Shown here piece by piece: positions 26,901 to 36,000 of a DNA stretch of 64,000 bases (position 1 is the stretch's first letter; each line of letters opens with the position of its first letter). The stretch is taken from NCBI GenBank assembly GCA_004297725.1, contig SCUS01000097.1:1-64000 (forward strand), given 5' to 3'. Below the pieces are notes generated by a model, which made no database searches, was not told the origin of the DNA, and saw only the letters and a list, made by a program, of their open reading frames with translations. The stretch is from Myxococcaceae bacterium (GTDB taxonomy: Bacteria; Myxococcota_A; Polyangia; Polyangiales; Ga0077539). A program made the position numbers and the translations under genes.

Positions 26901-28751
26901 ATCCTGTGGGAGCGCCACATCGAGAGGCTCGCGAGGCTCGCGTGCTACGCGGCGAGCCGCCCCACCGCGAGCGACGCGGCGAGAGCGACGCTGAGGGAGC
27001 TGCTCTCCGGGCTCGCGGAGAGCCGGCTGCTCGGGCTCACGGTGACGCGCGCCGAGCTCCAGGTGAAGACCGGGTCCAGCTTCCTCGCGCGGCCGAAGGA
27101 CAAGGCCATCTGGATCGCAGGCGAAGGCGACGCGGCGCTCTTCGCCCGCATCACCACCGACGACGAGGACGAGCCCACGCAGACGGTGCTGGTGCTGACC
27201 CACGGAGACAGGCTCGCGGTGCCGGGCGACGCGACGGTGACCTGGCAGGAGACCGTGACGATCCCCGATGATCGCGCGTTCATCGAGGGCTTCCTGCGAG
27301 CGCTCGATGCGCGAGGGCCGGTCGCCCACGAGCCCGGGGCCGCCGCGCTCGTGGCCTCGGAGACGAGCCTCACCCCGGCCGAGGCGGCCCTGCTGCTCGC
27401 GGGCCTGCCGGGCTTCGGCGAGTACCGCAGCGACTTCCTCGGCAAGGAGCTTCGGGAGACGCTCGGCCTCAAGGTGACCGAGGCGTCGCGCGCGAAGCAG
27501 AAGCTCCGCGAGCTCCCCAGCGAACAGCTCTTCGCGCTGCTGGTCGGCGCCGCGGGCGTGGGCGCTCCGGAGGGCTTCTGGGCCCCGGCGGCCGAGGAGG
27601 GAAGCGCCGCGAGGGCGCTCATCAAGACGGCGAAGGGGCTCTTCGGCAAGGCGGTCGAGGTGAGCGAGGAGCTCGTCGCCCAGGTCGAGAAGGAGTGCAG
27701 CGTCCCGCTGCCGACGCGCAAGGCCCTGGCGATGGTGCTCACCGCGGCCGACGCGGACAACGTCTGGCTCAAGCCCAGGCCAGGGCCCGTCGACTGGAAC
27801 CACCTCGGCGACTCCGGGGACTTCTTCTCCGAGGACGTGCTCACCACCATCGCCAGGCTCGTGCCCTACCTCGGCACGGCGCTGCCGGTGGGCGACGCGT
27901 ATCGCGCGGCGATCCCCGCGCTCTACGACGCGGCGAAGAAGAACCTCGAGGCCCCGGACCTCCTGCTGCCGCTCGGCAGCCGCTACGAGGAGGACGAGAA
28001 GAAGCGGGCGACGCTGCTCGACCAGGTGGGCGGCAAGAAGATCCGGGTGAAGACCGGGAGCGACGAGGAGCGCGAGGGCCGCGACAACGGCGTGGTGCTC
28101 GCCGTGGACGAGGGCGGCGACTCCATCGGGTTCTCGCTCCGGACGTCGGCGCTCCGCGCGCATCGCGCGGCGGTGCTCCCCTACCTCACCGGCACCGACG
28201 AGGACGGAGAGGTCTACGGCGTCGACGGGGCGAAGGCGGCGTACTACCTGCTCTCCAAGGACTGCGAGGAGCTGGTGGAGAGCGTCCGACGCTCCACCGC
28301 GCCGGAGGGCTCGTACGAGCTCGATCCGCGGGTGTCGGCGAAGGAGGCGGTCGCGTCGCTGCGCGAGTCCGCCGGGCTCGACGAGGACGCCGCGGCGCTC
28401 TACCTCCAGATGCTCGCGCTGCCCAACCCGACGAAGAAGCTCGTGCTGCTGGTGAACGGGTGGAAGCCCGCGCGCTACGAGGCGGCGGCGCAACGCCTGG
28501 TGAAGGAGAAGCTCGTCATCGAGGGCAAGCGCGAGCGCGCCGGGAGGGAGATCTTCCTCCCCGGGGCCTGGGACAAGAAGAGCCGAGGGCTCTCCATGGA
28601 GGCCTACAAGGCCTCGACCTGGGACCGGCTGTGCTTCGACGAGGCGCAGGTCACGGTGGCGCCTCGCACCCTCTATGAGCGGGCCCTGGCGCGCCTTTCC
28701 TCGGGCGACAAGCCGGGCTTCGAGGACGTGACGAAGCGCAAGCAGAAGTAG
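23988..28751 (+). CDS. 1587-aa protein of unknown function in MoxR-VWA-SWIM operon
   Basis: I recognise no named catalytic domain. The first ~600 residues are rich in Ala/Leu/Glu helices and may form an alpha-solenoid (FALEVMREFRKAATRV, ELARLSKAAGRGAEAETAFL). A charged beta-rich central part (residues about 600-880) ends in an acidic run (DGADDDDD) and a Gly stretch (DRGGGGDGG). The C-terminal ~500 residues are again mixed alpha/beta and end in a Lys-rich tail (DVTKRKQK). There is no signal peptide or membrane span. It overlaps the DUF4132 gene and precedes moxR by 37 bp. Its size and position fit the effector or scaffold partner of the MoxR/VWA pair, but this is inference. Confidence 0.75.
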   Translation: MSESKADDVLLRAGGIARRSAKTDPATTGELVAMPFQHPALEGRTVVRLVEGSLDAAVDAEMSALGFAPSGEKTAVGRTRKRALGFPAWALVNHPTKARFALEVMREFRKAATRVSTKPGHAKDAFAEIAKKLERSVPEFMPSYWEEVGRAFLAEEGTNLAAQCFEKARAAERAYKLPVDEDLRAAAYLEFTAAGAVPAKSLSGYASDLLAAFGPKEAERRFLELNLQRIKAGIAPWTGMARELARLSKAAGRGAEAETAFLSEVLASPSLKKAPPDFWASYRTALVRLAGASDEAKRRILWLFPEPRGFEKFLPSWLDLLEEIGAVEAVTASGEAARFASALTRFVTYAEGWGDRETPLSPKYFTLLEALSPALAKLGEPLDLASYQRWGDEGVYSPDVLEAALELGLALAPPKGEGPSIALGDFFSKDPVRLSEHPDYGKLLTQAVGHRFGRADFEACAKGKKGLVAARRSHLMGVVARLDEGALPSLKNSLESLTEITSAATFAEFPEAAAAIEKVDVGRALARSLRGGIIDELSWPEYEAALAALSGPKAEIELHGTRQNPLVRAGRKVIVFEGSARKKELDLPAIAKEPSHIVYLDGDLLLGFYDAKEHKEQGLWASRAKAPFPFDMWLHGTPDAAAVPGGGVTTGEQVLHSGDTPEKLRWKDFVTDGATFWHTHGSWNERMKLVEFDPATGKDGRASWPEFVREASEKTDRFALTEVELMPLAGAAGSLLGERGGLVGRYVRRDEKEGDVEVTRIDQKTWRGSYTPDALVDWPGADAMRALGVSTGWSESQGDEFTIHGEGGEEHPAGSFGGDGWKSAGFSLLPRSRWLHYLTARDEASSRALRAVTDEAARAILAAASEDGADDDDDVTHALAAVKAQLPGVTSEVLQRGVALVAKAAATHAAGLAALHDRGGGGDGGVTDDALTEALPQLPTEGWESGSCVTDMAVMAAAFLDKTRGRLTGSRILWERHIERLARLACYAASRPTASDAARATLRELLSGLAESRLLGLTVTRAELQVKTGSSFLARPKDKAIWIAGEGDAALFARITTDDEDEPTQTVLVLTHGDRLAVPGDATVTWQETVTIPDDRAFIEGFLRALDARGPVAHEPGAAALVASETSLTPAEAALLLAGLPGFGEYRSDFLGKELRETLGLKVTEASRAKQKLRELPSEQLFALLVGAAGVGAPEGFWAPAAEEGSAARALIKTAKGLFGKAVEVSEELVAQVEKECSVPLPTRKALAMVLTAADADNVWLKPRPGPVDWNHLGDSGDFFSEDVLTTIARLVPYLGTALPVGDAYRAAIPALYDAAKKNLEAPDLLLPLGSRYEEDEKKRATLLDQVGGKKIRVKTGSDEEREGRDNGVVLAVDEGGDSIGFSLRTSALRAHRAAVLPYLTGTDEDGEVYGVDGAKAAYYLLSKDCEELVESVRRSTAPEGSYELDPRVSAKEAVASLRESAGLDEDAAALYLQMLALPNPTKKLVLLVNGWKPARYEAAAQRLVKEKLVIEGKRERAGREIFLPGAWDKKSRGLSMEAYKASTWDRLCFDEAQVTVAPRTLYERALARLSSGDKPGFEDVTKRKQK

Positions 28752-28775
28752 CGCGAAGGAGCGGCGGTGTTTGGG

Positions 28776-28781
28776 TACTCT
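28776..28781 (+). promoter_or_regulatory. candidate internal -10 element before moxR-type gene
   Basis: TACTCT ends 7 nt before ATG 28789, so the AAA+ gene may also be transcribed separately from the upstream genes. Confidence 0.35.
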
Positions 28782-28788
28782 CCGGGGT

Positions 28789-29931
28789 ATGCAAGCGCCG
28801 CCGCCCGAGGTCCTCTTCGAAGACGAGCTCCGCTTTCTCGAGGCGTGGGACCCGGGTCGCAGGCCCAGGGGCTTTCGGATGACCGCGGGGGCCGTCGTGA
28901 CCTTCGTGATGGGCTCTGGCGGAGAGGCGCTGAAGCTCCCGAAGGGCGCCGCAGGGAAGAAGAAGGACGCCCCCCAGAGCCTCGTCATCAGCCCCAAGTT
29001 CGTGGGCTCCAGGGCGCTCGTCGAGCGCAGCGTGGTGACCCTCGCGGGGGAGCGCGGACTGCTGCTCGTGGGCGAGCCCGGCACGGCCAAGTCGATGCTC
29101 TCCGAGATGCTGGCCGCCGCCATCTCCGGCACCTCCTCGCTCACCGTGCAGGGCACCGCGGGCACCACCGAAGACCAGCTCCGCTACGGCTGGAACTACG
29201 CCCTCCTCCTGGCGAAGGGGCCGCACCCCGAGGCCATCGTCCCTTCGCCGGTGCTCACGGCGATGCGCCGAGGCTCGCTCGCCCGCATCGAGGAGGTGAC
29301 CCGCTGCCTCCCGGAGGTGCAGGACGCGCTGGTGTCGATCCTGAGCGACCGTCGGCTGGCGGTGCCCGAGCTCTCGGGCAGCGATCCCCACGTGGAGAGC
29401 GCCGAGGAGGGCTTCAACGTGATCGCCACGGCGAACCTCCGGGACCGCGGCGTCTCCGAGATGAGCGCCGCGCTGAAGCGCCGTTTCAACTTCGAGACGG
29501 TGCCTCCCATCGCCGACGCGAAGGACGAGATCGCCCTGGTGAAGGCGAGGGCCTCTCGCATGCTCGAGCGCGCCGAGGCGAAGCTGGAGGTCGACGACGC
29601 GGTGCTCGAGGCCATCGTGACGGTGTTTCGCGACCTGCGCCTCGGCCGCACCGAGGAGGGCTACGCCGTCGAGAAGCCCGGCACCGTGATGAGCACCGCC
29701 GAGGCCGTGAGCGTCGCCTCCTCCATCGGGCTCTCCGCGGCCTTTCTTCCCAGCGACCGCGACCTGCTGGGCCTGCTCCCGGGCTACCTCACCGGGGTCG
29801 TCACCAAGGACGACCCGAAGGACCACGGGCGACTGCTCGCCTACTGGGACGGCGCCGTGAAGAAGCGCGCCGAGAGCAAGCTGCGCCTGTGGCAGACGCT
29901 CTACGAGCTCCGCGGCCTGCTCGAGCGGTGA
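28789..29931 (+). CDS. MoxR-family AAA+ ATPase (YehL-like)
   Basis: The protein has about 380 residues from ATG 28789. Walker A is GEPGTAKS (residues 95-102), the typical MoxR form. Downstream are QGTAGTTEDQLRYGW, RIEEVTRCLPEVQDALVSIL (Walker B and following helix), VIATANLRDRG (sensor 1) and ALKRRFNFE (arginine finger). MoxR ATPases act as chaperones that remodel partner proteins and nearly always work with a VWA protein; that partner is encoded by the next gene, whose GTG start overlaps this stop codon. In E. coli the equivalent is yehL. Confidence 0.9.
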   Translation: MQAPPPEVLFEDELRFLEAWDPGRRPRGFRMTAGAVVTFVMGSGGEALKLPKGAAGKKKDAPQSLVISPKFVGSRALVERSVVTLAGERGLLLVGEPGTAKSMLSEMLAAAISGTSSLTVQGTAGTTEDQLRYGWNYALLLAKGPHPEAIVPSPVLTAMRRGSLARIEEVTRCLPEVQDALVSILSDRRLAVPELSGSDPHVESAEEGFNVIATANLRDRGVSEMSAALKRRFNFETVPPIADAKDEIALVKARASRMLERAEAKLEVDDAVLEAIVTVFRDLRLGRTEEGYAVEKPGTVMSTAEAVSVASSIGLSAAFLPSDRDLLGLLPGYLTGVVTKDDPKDHGRLLAYWDGAVKKRAESKLRLWQTLYELRGLLER

Positions 29932-32900
29932 GCGTGGTGCGCCTCGCCGACCTCCCTCCGAGAGACGCTCCCGAGGCGCTCGCCGGGTCGCGCGAGCCCT
30001 TCCTCGTGGGCGTGCGCCACCACTCCGCGGCGCTCTCGGCGGCGATGCCCCGCATCCTCGGCTCCTTCGAGCCCACGGTGCTGCTCATCGAGCTCCCGGC
30101 CGACCTCGGGGGGTGGCTCCCCTGGCTCGCCTCGCCCGAGCTCCTCGCCCCGGTCGCGCTCTCGGCCACCGCGCCCGACGGGAGCCTCTCGTTCTATCCC
30201 TTCGCGGACTTCTCTCCGGAGCTCGCGGCGCTGCGCTGGGCGCGAGAGGCGGGCGTCCCGGTGGAGGCCATCGACCGCCCGGTGTCGGCCAGGGTGGTGC
30301 ACGGCCCCGACGACTCCCCTCGCTCGGGTCGGCTGCTCGCCCGCCTCGACGGCGGCGACGACATCGAAGCGCTCTGGGACACCATGGTGGAGGCCCGCGC
30401 CCCGGGCTCACCCGAGGCGCTGCGCCGCGCCGCGCTCTCCTTCGGGTGGCTGCTGCGCGCCGACACCCTTCACGGCGGCGGCATCGCCCCCGAGGACGCC
30501 GCGCGCGAGGGCCACATGAGGGCCTGCGCGGCGAGGGCCTGCGCCCTCCCCGGGGCGCGGGTGTGCTGCGTGGTCGGCGCCTTCCACGCCAACGCCCTCC
30601 TGAAGACGCCCGTGCTCGAAGCGGCGCCGACGGCCGACGTCCCTCCCCGGGCGCCCTCCTCCGAGCGCGTGGGGGCGCTGGTGCCCTACGACTTCGAGCT
30701 CCTCGACTCCCGCTCGGGCTACCCCGCGGGCATCCGCGATCCGTCGCTGGTGCAGCGCGCCTTCGAGCTCTTCTCCGTGGGCGAGGCCCTCGACGTCGCC
30801 CTGCCCTCGCTGCTCGTCACCATCGCGCGAGAGCTGAGGGAGCGCGGTCACGTGGCCTCCTTCGCGGATGTGCGCGAGGCCGCTCGGGTCGCCCACGACC
30901 TGGCCTCGCTGAGAGGCCTCGGCTCGCCCGGCCGTCGAGAGCTGCTCGAGGCCATCGAGACGAGCATGGCGCAGGGAGAGCCCCTGGGGCGGGGGAGAGT
31001 CCTGGCCCAGGCCCTCTCGGTGGTGCTCGTGGGGCACCGGCGCGGAAGGCTCCCGGAGGACGCTCCCCGCGCGGGCCTGGTGGTGGCCGCCAACGCCCTG
31101 CTCGACGAGCTCGGCATGCCGGGCCCCGAGGGCGCCAAGGACCCGAAGGAGATGACCCTCGACCCGGAGCGCTCGCCGCTCGATCGGAGGCGGGCCGTCG
31201 CGCTCGGCCAGCTCGCCGCGTGCGGCATCCCCTATGCGGAGAAGCGGGGCAGCGCGAGGGCCGTCGGAGGCGCCCGGGCCGACGTGGAGAGCCTCACGGT
31301 GCGCGTGTCCCTGCGCTACACCCCGGAGACCGCGGCGCGGCTGGAGATCGCGGGCCTCTTCGGATCGACGCTCCCAGCCGCCGCCGAGGGGTCGCTGCGA
31401 CGTAGCTTCGCCGCCCTGGAGAACGAGGGGAAATCGCTCGCGGAGGGGTGGCTCGACCACGTCGCTCGCGCCGCCAACGCGGGCCTCGGGACGCTGGTGG
31501 GCGAGCTCCTCGACCGGGTCCCCGACGTGCTGCTCCCCAACGCGTCGCTCTCCGAGCTGGCGGCCGCCACGATGCTGGTCGCGAGGCTCGACGAGGGCCA
31601 CGTGGCCGCGCTCCCCTCGGTGCCCTCAGGGGCCTCGACGAGGTCGCTCGCCCCGGAGCGGGACGCGCTGCTCTTCGCCTCGCTGCGAGCGCTCCTCGGC
31701 ATCGTAGGGACGACGAGCGAGGACGACGTGCGCGCCTTCGCCGAGCTCCTGGCGCTCTTCGCCGACCACGACGTGGCCTCGCTCGAACACGCGGTCTCGA
31801 CCTTCGTCTCCGAGGGGAGCCCCCTCATGAAGGGCGCGGGCATGGCGGCGCGGGTGCTGCTCGAGCTCGAAGCCCCGGAGCGCTTCTTCGAGACCTTCGT
31901 GTCGCTCTTCGACCTCGGCGGCGCCGATGCCTCGTCCGCCGCGCTTCGCACGGGCACCCTGCGCGGGGCGCTGCTGCTCGCCGGGCCGATCTTCGAGGGC
32001 CATCCCCGCTTCGCCTCGGCCATCACCGAAGGGCTTGAGGCCCTCGACGACGCCCGCTTCCTCGAGCGCCTCCCCTCGCTGCGCGGCGCCTTCGATGTGC
32101 TGTCCGCGGGCGATCGCCAGCGCCTCCTCGACGTGCTCGGGTCGAGCTTCGCCGCGCTCGACCTCACGGTCACCCCCGAGGAGCTCGGGGCCTACGCCAG
32201 GGCCGATCGCGCAGGGGTGGAGGCGCTCCTGGCGCTGGGCCTCGCCATCCCGGGCACCACGGGGGCCCGCGTCGACCCGGGAGCGGAGCCCTCGCGGCCC
32301 GCGACGGGGCCTTCGCGCGACCACACGATCGGGCTCCGCGATCGGCTGCGGCTCGTCCTGGGGCGAGAGTCGAGCGCCCTGGCTCCGGGCCACGGTCGCT
32401 ACGCGCGCGCCCTCGACGAGCTCTACGGTCACGGGCACGGGGAGGGCTCCCGCGGCGGAACGGGAGAGTCCTACCCCACGGCGAGGGAGTGGGGAGACGA
32501 GCTCCGCGAGCTCTTCGGCGAGGCGGTGCGCGAGGAGGTCCTCGGGAGCGCGGCGGGGGGTGGCCACGGCGCGGCGATCGCGCTGCTCGACCCGGAGAAG
32601 GTGACGCCGTCCATCGAGCTGCTGGAGCAGATCCTGTCGCTGAAGGGCGGCCTCTCGGAGCGCGATTTCGTGCACCTGAAGCTGCTGGCGAAGCGGGTGG
32701 TGGACGCGCTGGTGAAGGAGCTCGCCACCCGGACGCTTCCGGCCCTCACCGGCCTCGCCACGCCTCGCGCCTCGCGCCGCCGCTCTGGGCTGCTGGACCT
32801 CCGCCGCACCATCGGGAGCAACCTCGCGACCGCGTACGTCCACGAGGGTGCGTTTCGCCTCGCGCCGCGTCGCTTCGTGTTTCGCGCCCGCGCCAGGAAG

Positions 32901-33410
32901 AGCCTCGACTGGCGCATCGTGCTGGTGGTCGACGTCTCCGGGTCGATGGAGCCCTCGGTGCTCCACTCCGCCATGATGGCCGCCATTCTCGGCAGCCTCC
33001 CGGCGGTGTCGACGCACTTCCTCGCGGTGAGCGACAGGGTGGTCGACCTGTCGCACCAGGCCGCCGACCCGCTGGAGCTTCTGCTCTCGGTGCGCATCGG
33101 CGGAGGAACCCTCCTCTCCAAGGGCCTCCGTCACGCGCGCAGCCTGCTCACGGTGCCCTCGCGCAGCATCGTCGTGCTGGTGTCGGACTTCGAGGAGGGC
33201 GGCTCGGTGGCGGAGCTGCTCTCCGAGGCGCGCGCCCTCCGGGATGCGGGCGCCACGCTGCTGGGCATCGCGGCCCTCGGGGAGCGCAACGCCCCGCGCT
33301 ACCACCGCGCCATCGCCGAGCGGCTGGTGGGCGTGGGGATGCCCATCGCGGCGCTGAGCCCGCTCGAGCTCGCCCGCTGGGTCGGAGAGAAGCTGCGAGG
33401 CGCGACGTGA
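29928..33410 (+). CDS. DUF5682-VWA fusion protein (YehM+YehP-like)
   Basis: The protein has about 1160 residues from GTG 29928, which overlaps the moxR stop. The N-terminal ~600 residues match DUF5682 (FLVGVRHHSAALSAAMPRIL, PTVLLIELPADLGGWL, VCCVVGAFHANALL). The C-terminal ~230 residues are a von Willebrand A domain. Its metal-ion site DVSGSM starts at Asp1002, with GGTLLSKGLRHA and IVVLVSDFEEGG further on. E. coli carries these as two genes, yehM and yehP, so this gene is a fusion. VWA domains bind partners through a divalent metal and are the usual substrates of MoxR ATPases. Confidence 0.88.
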   Translation: MSVVRLADLPPRDAPEALAGSREPFLVGVRHHSAALSAAMPRILGSFEPTVLLIELPADLGGWLPWLASPELLAPVALSATAPDGSLSFYPFADFSPELAALRWAREAGVPVEAIDRPVSARVVHGPDDSPRSGRLLARLDGGDDIEALWDTMVEARAPGSPEALRRAALSFGWLLRADTLHGGGIAPEDAAREGHMRACAARACALPGARVCCVVGAFHANALLKTPVLEAAPTADVPPRAPSSERVGALVPYDFELLDSRSGYPAGIRDPSLVQRAFELFSVGEALDVALPSLLVTIARELRERGHVASFADVREAARVAHDLASLRGLGSPGRRELLEAIETSMAQGEPLGRGRVLAQALSVVLVGHRRGRLPEDAPRAGLVVAANALLDELGMPGPEGAKDPKEMTLDPERSPLDRRRAVALGQLAACGIPYAEKRGSARAVGGARADVESLTVRVSLRYTPETAARLEIAGLFGSTLPAAAEGSLRRSFAALENEGKSLAEGWLDHVARAANAGLGTLVGELLDRVPDVLLPNASLSELAAATMLVARLDEGHVAALPSVPSGASTRSLAPERDALLFASLRALLGIVGTTSEDDVRAFAELLALFADHDVASLEHAVSTFVSEGSPLMKGAGMAARVLLELEAPERFFETFVSLFDLGGADASSAALRTGTLRGALLLAGPIFEGHPRFASAITEGLEALDDARFLERLPSLRGAFDVLSAGDRQRLLDVLGSSFAALDLTVTPEELGAYARADRAGVEALLALGLAIPGTTGARVDPGAEPSRPATGPSRDHTIGLRDRLRLVLGRESSALAPGHGRYARALDELYGHGHGEGSRGGTGESYPTAREWGDELRELFGEAVREEVLGSAAGGGHGAAIALLDPEKVTPSIELLEQILSLKGGLSERDFVHLKLLAKRVVDALVKELATRTLPALTGLATPRASRRRSGLLDLRRTIGSNLATAYVHEGAFRLAPRRFVFRARARKSLDWRIVLVVDVSGSMEPSVLHSAMMAAILGSLPAVSTHFLAVSDRVVDLSHQAADPLELLLSVRIGGGTLLSKGLRHARSLLTVPSRSIVVLVSDFEEGGSVAELLSEARALRDAGATLLGIAALGERNAPRYHRAIAERLVGVGMPIAALSPLELARWVGEKLRGAT

Positions 33411-35041
33411 GCCGGCCGCGCGGTCCAGCGGTGCTGCCCGAGGTGCTCGCGGCGCTCACCCGGGCGGTGCCAGCGCGCGCCGCCAAGAGGCTCGACGCGA
33501 GCCCTCGCGCGGCCGACGAGTGGACCTGGGTCTTCGGGGAGTCGGTGACCGTGACCGCGGGCGAGGAGACCGTGACCCTCTCCGCCGCCGGGGTCTTCCG
33601 CGCGGAGGACGCGCGCTGCACCTGCCTCCTCCAGCCGAGGTGCTTCCACCTTCTCGCGGTGCTCTCGGTGCTGCCGCTGGCCGAGGAGAGCGCGCCCGGC
33701 GAGCCCGCGGCCGAGGCAGTGACGACGAAGCCGCCGGAGAGCGCGGGCGAGCCCCTCAACGCCAGCGAGCTCGCCACGGCCGCGGACGCGGCCCGCGTGG
33801 GCGCCGACATCCTGGCGGACGGGCTCTCCCGGGTGTCGATCCTGCGCATGGGAGAGCTGCTGCGGGTGGCGCACTCGAGCCGGCGCGAGGGCCTCCCCCG
33901 CCTCGAATCGGCCGCGCTGGGCGTGTACGAGTCCATCCGCGACCTGCGAGACAAGAGCCCTGATTTCCGGCTCTCGGAGGCCTCGTCCCGCGTCGCCGAG
34001 CTGCTGCTGGTCTCGCATCGCCTCGCCGCGGGCGACGGCGGCCCGACCTGGCGAGGCATCGCCCGGCGCGAGTACCACCCGGTGGGCTCGCTGCGCCTCT
34101 CGGGCATCGGCTGCGAGCCGGTGGTGCGGAGGGGCTACGCGGGGGTCGTCACGTACTTCACCGACGGCGAGCGGATCTTCTCGGCCCAGGAGGTCATCCC
34201 CGGCGACATCGACCGGGCGAAGGACGCCTACGACGCGCAGCTACGCTTCGGGGAGACCTCGCTCTCCCATCGAGAGGCGGCGCGCGGAGGGCTCTTGTTC
34301 GCGCGCGCGGAGGCCTCGGCCGACGGGAGGCTCGGCGCGGGGCGGGGCGTGGTGTGCGTCTCCTCGGCGAGGGACGAGGCCCTCGTGGAGAGGCTCTTCG
34401 AGGAGGATGCCGCAACGCAGCTCTCCCGGGCGGACCGCGGGGAGCGCATGGGACTGGTGTTCCTCCGGGGAGCGGTGCGCGGCGGCGCGGAGGGAGCGTG
34501 GCTGGACCTCGGCGGCGTCGGGGTGCCGCTCGAGAACCCCATCGACGACATCCGCTTTGCGTACCGGGAGAACCTGGAGAAGCTCGCCCAGGCCGGGGCC
34601 CGGGTGAAGCTGGTGGGGCGCATCGCGGAGCCGGGCGGGGCGGTGCACCCGGTGGCGCTCCTCGCGGAGGGAGCGCCGGAGCCGAAGTGGCACTGCGTGG
34701 GCTACGACCGCCTGGGGAGGCGCGACCTGGGAGCCTCGCAGGGTCCCGCAGCGCCCTCGACGGGAGCGGCGGTGAGGGCCGAGGCGCTGGAGCCGATGCG
34801 TCGGCGGATGCTGCGCTTCGTGCTGGCGGGGGGGCCGAGCCTTCCGGGCGCCGCGCTGCCGGAGGTGATGCGGGAGTGCTCCCGCCTTCGGGAGGCGCTC
34901 TTCTCCACCGGGGCCGACGGGCTCGAGGCCCTGGCGCTGAGCGCGGCGGACCGCGGAGCGAGGGCGCGGGCCTGGCTCGCGGTGCACGTGTACCTGCGCG
35001 CGGCGACGGGGGCGCTGTCCCGCGCTCGCATCGCGCGTTGA
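33407..35041 (+). CDS. SWIM zinc-finger protein (YehQ-like)
   Basis: The protein has about 544 residues from GTG 33407, overlapping the preceding stop by 4 nt. The SWIM motif CxCx5CxH is at Cys71, Cys73, Cys79 and His81 (CTCLLQPRCFHL). Upstream residues WTWVFGESVTVTAGEETVTL form the strands that usually precede a SWIM finger. SWIM fingers are predicted to bind DNA or protein. The remaining ~450 residues have no named domain. As the last member of the unit it matches E. coli yehQ. The end of the operon is followed by a separate hydrolase gene 32 bp downstream. Confidence 0.87.
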   Translation: MSRPRGPAVLPEVLAALTRAVPARAAKRLDASPRAADEWTWVFGESVTVTAGEETVTLSAAGVFRAEDARCTCLLQPRCFHLLAVLSVLPLAEESAPGEPAAEAVTTKPPESAGEPLNASELATAADAARVGADILADGLSRVSILRMGELLRVAHSSRREGLPRLESAALGVYESIRDLRDKSPDFRLSEASSRVAELLLVSHRLAAGDGGPTWRGIARREYHPVGSLRLSGIGCEPVVRRGYAGVVTYFTDGERIFSAQEVIPGDIDRAKDAYDAQLRFGETSLSHREAARGGLLFARAEASADGRLGAGRGVVCVSSARDEALVERLFEEDAATQLSRADRGERMGLVFLRGAVRGGAEGAWLDLGGVGVPLENPIDDIRFAYRENLEKLAQAGARVKLVGRIAEPGGAVHPVALLAEGAPEPKWHCVGYDRLGRRDLGASQGPAAPSTGAAVRAEALEPMRRRMLRFVLAGGPSLPGAALPEVMRECSRLREALFSTGADGLEALALSAADRGARARAWLAVHVYLRAATGALSRARIAR

Positions 35042-35061
35042 CACTGGAAATCCGCCCTGGC

Positions 35062-35067
35062 TAGTTT
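35062..35067 (+). promoter_or_regulatory. candidate -10 element of hydrolase gene
   Basis: TAGTTT ends 6 nt before GTG 35074, separating this gene's transcription from the operon upstream. Confidence 0.4.
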
Positions 35068-35073
35068 GCGCCC

Positions 35074-35892
35074 GTGAGCGTCTTCGACACGGTCGGCTGG
35101 CTCGTCGCCCTGCTCTTCGCGGGCACGCTCCTCTTCATCGCGGTCACCTTCGGAGCGCAGGCGCTCTCGGGCACCCGCGCGACCTGGAAGCACCTCCTCT
35201 GGGCGGCGCTCAAGGAGCTGCTGGTGCTCTTCGTGGTCACCCCGGTGTGGCCGCTGTTCTGGCTGCTGGGCGAGGTCTACCGCTCGACCATGGAGGGAGA
35301 GCGCACGCCGGAGGAGCGAGGGCCCCCGGTGGTGCTCCTGCACGGCTACCTGATGAACCGCACCAACTGGATCTGGCTGGGTCCTCGCCTGGCGAGGCGA
35401 GGCATCGGGCCGTTGTTCGGCACCTCGTACTTCTCGCCGCAGTCGCTCGACCGGTCGGCCGCGCACCTCGCCCGCTTCGTCGACGACGTGAGGGCCAGGG
35501 AGGGCGTGGAGAAGGTGGACATCATCGCCCACAGCCTCGGCGGCGTGGTCGCCCGCCACTACGTCGAGCACCTCGACGGCGCCTCCAAGGTGCGCCGCGT
35601 GGTCACCATCGCCACGCCCTACCGCGGAACCATCTGGGCCTGGCTCGCCTTCGGCGGCGCCCGCAGCGCGCTGCTGCGACACGAGCGCGAACCCGGCGCG
35701 AACCCGGGCGGCGTGCCCTTCTTCTCCATCTGGTCACGCAGCGACAACATCGTCGTCCCGTCCACCTCCTCCGAGCTCACCAGCGACCAGGGCGACCACG
35801 CCGACGTGGTCTTCGACGACATCGGCCACGGCGCGATGCTCTTCTCCCCGCGCGTCGCCGACGCCATCGCCGATCGCCTGCGCCGGGGCTGA
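35074..35892 (+). CDS. membrane-anchored alpha/beta hydrolase (lipase-like)
   Basis: The protein has 272 residues from GTG 35074. Two hydrophobic segments (LVALLFAGTLLFIAVTF and LLVLFVVTPVWPLFWLL) anchor the N-terminus. The catalytic part begins VVLLHGYLMNRTNW, with the nucleophile Ser in IIAHSLGGVVARHY, an Asp candidate in WSRSDNIVVP and His in DDIGHGAMLF near the C-terminus, so the triad is complete. It resembles PGAP1/LipA-type esterases that act on lipids or acylated compounds. The substrate is unknown. Confidence 0.87.
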   Translation: MSVFDTVGWLVALLFAGTLLFIAVTFGAQALSGTRATWKHLLWAALKELLVLFVVTPVWPLFWLLGEVYRSTMEGERTPEERGPPVVLLHGYLMNRTNWIWLGPRLARRGIGPLFGTSYFSPQSLDRSAAHLARFVDDVRAREGVEKVDIIAHSLGGVVARHYVEHLDGASKVRRVVTIATPYRGTIWAWLAFGGARSALLRHEREPGANPGGVPFFSIWSRSDNIVVPSTSSELTSDQGDHADVVFDDIGHGAMLFSPRVADAIADRLRRG

Positions 35893-36000
35893 CGCACGGA
35901 GTGAACGTCGGCCCCACGAGGGGCCGTGAGGGGCGGGGGGGTTCAGGGTTCGGTATCGGACGGCACGCGCGGTGCTCACGGCTCCCCACGGAGCGTGACG

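Noticed and set aside
23844..29168. 1774-codon minus-strand open frame
   Set aside because: It lies opposite the 1587-aa and moxR genes, is rich in Arg/His/Gly/Leu low-complexity sequence, and has no domain. It is a high-GC shadow.
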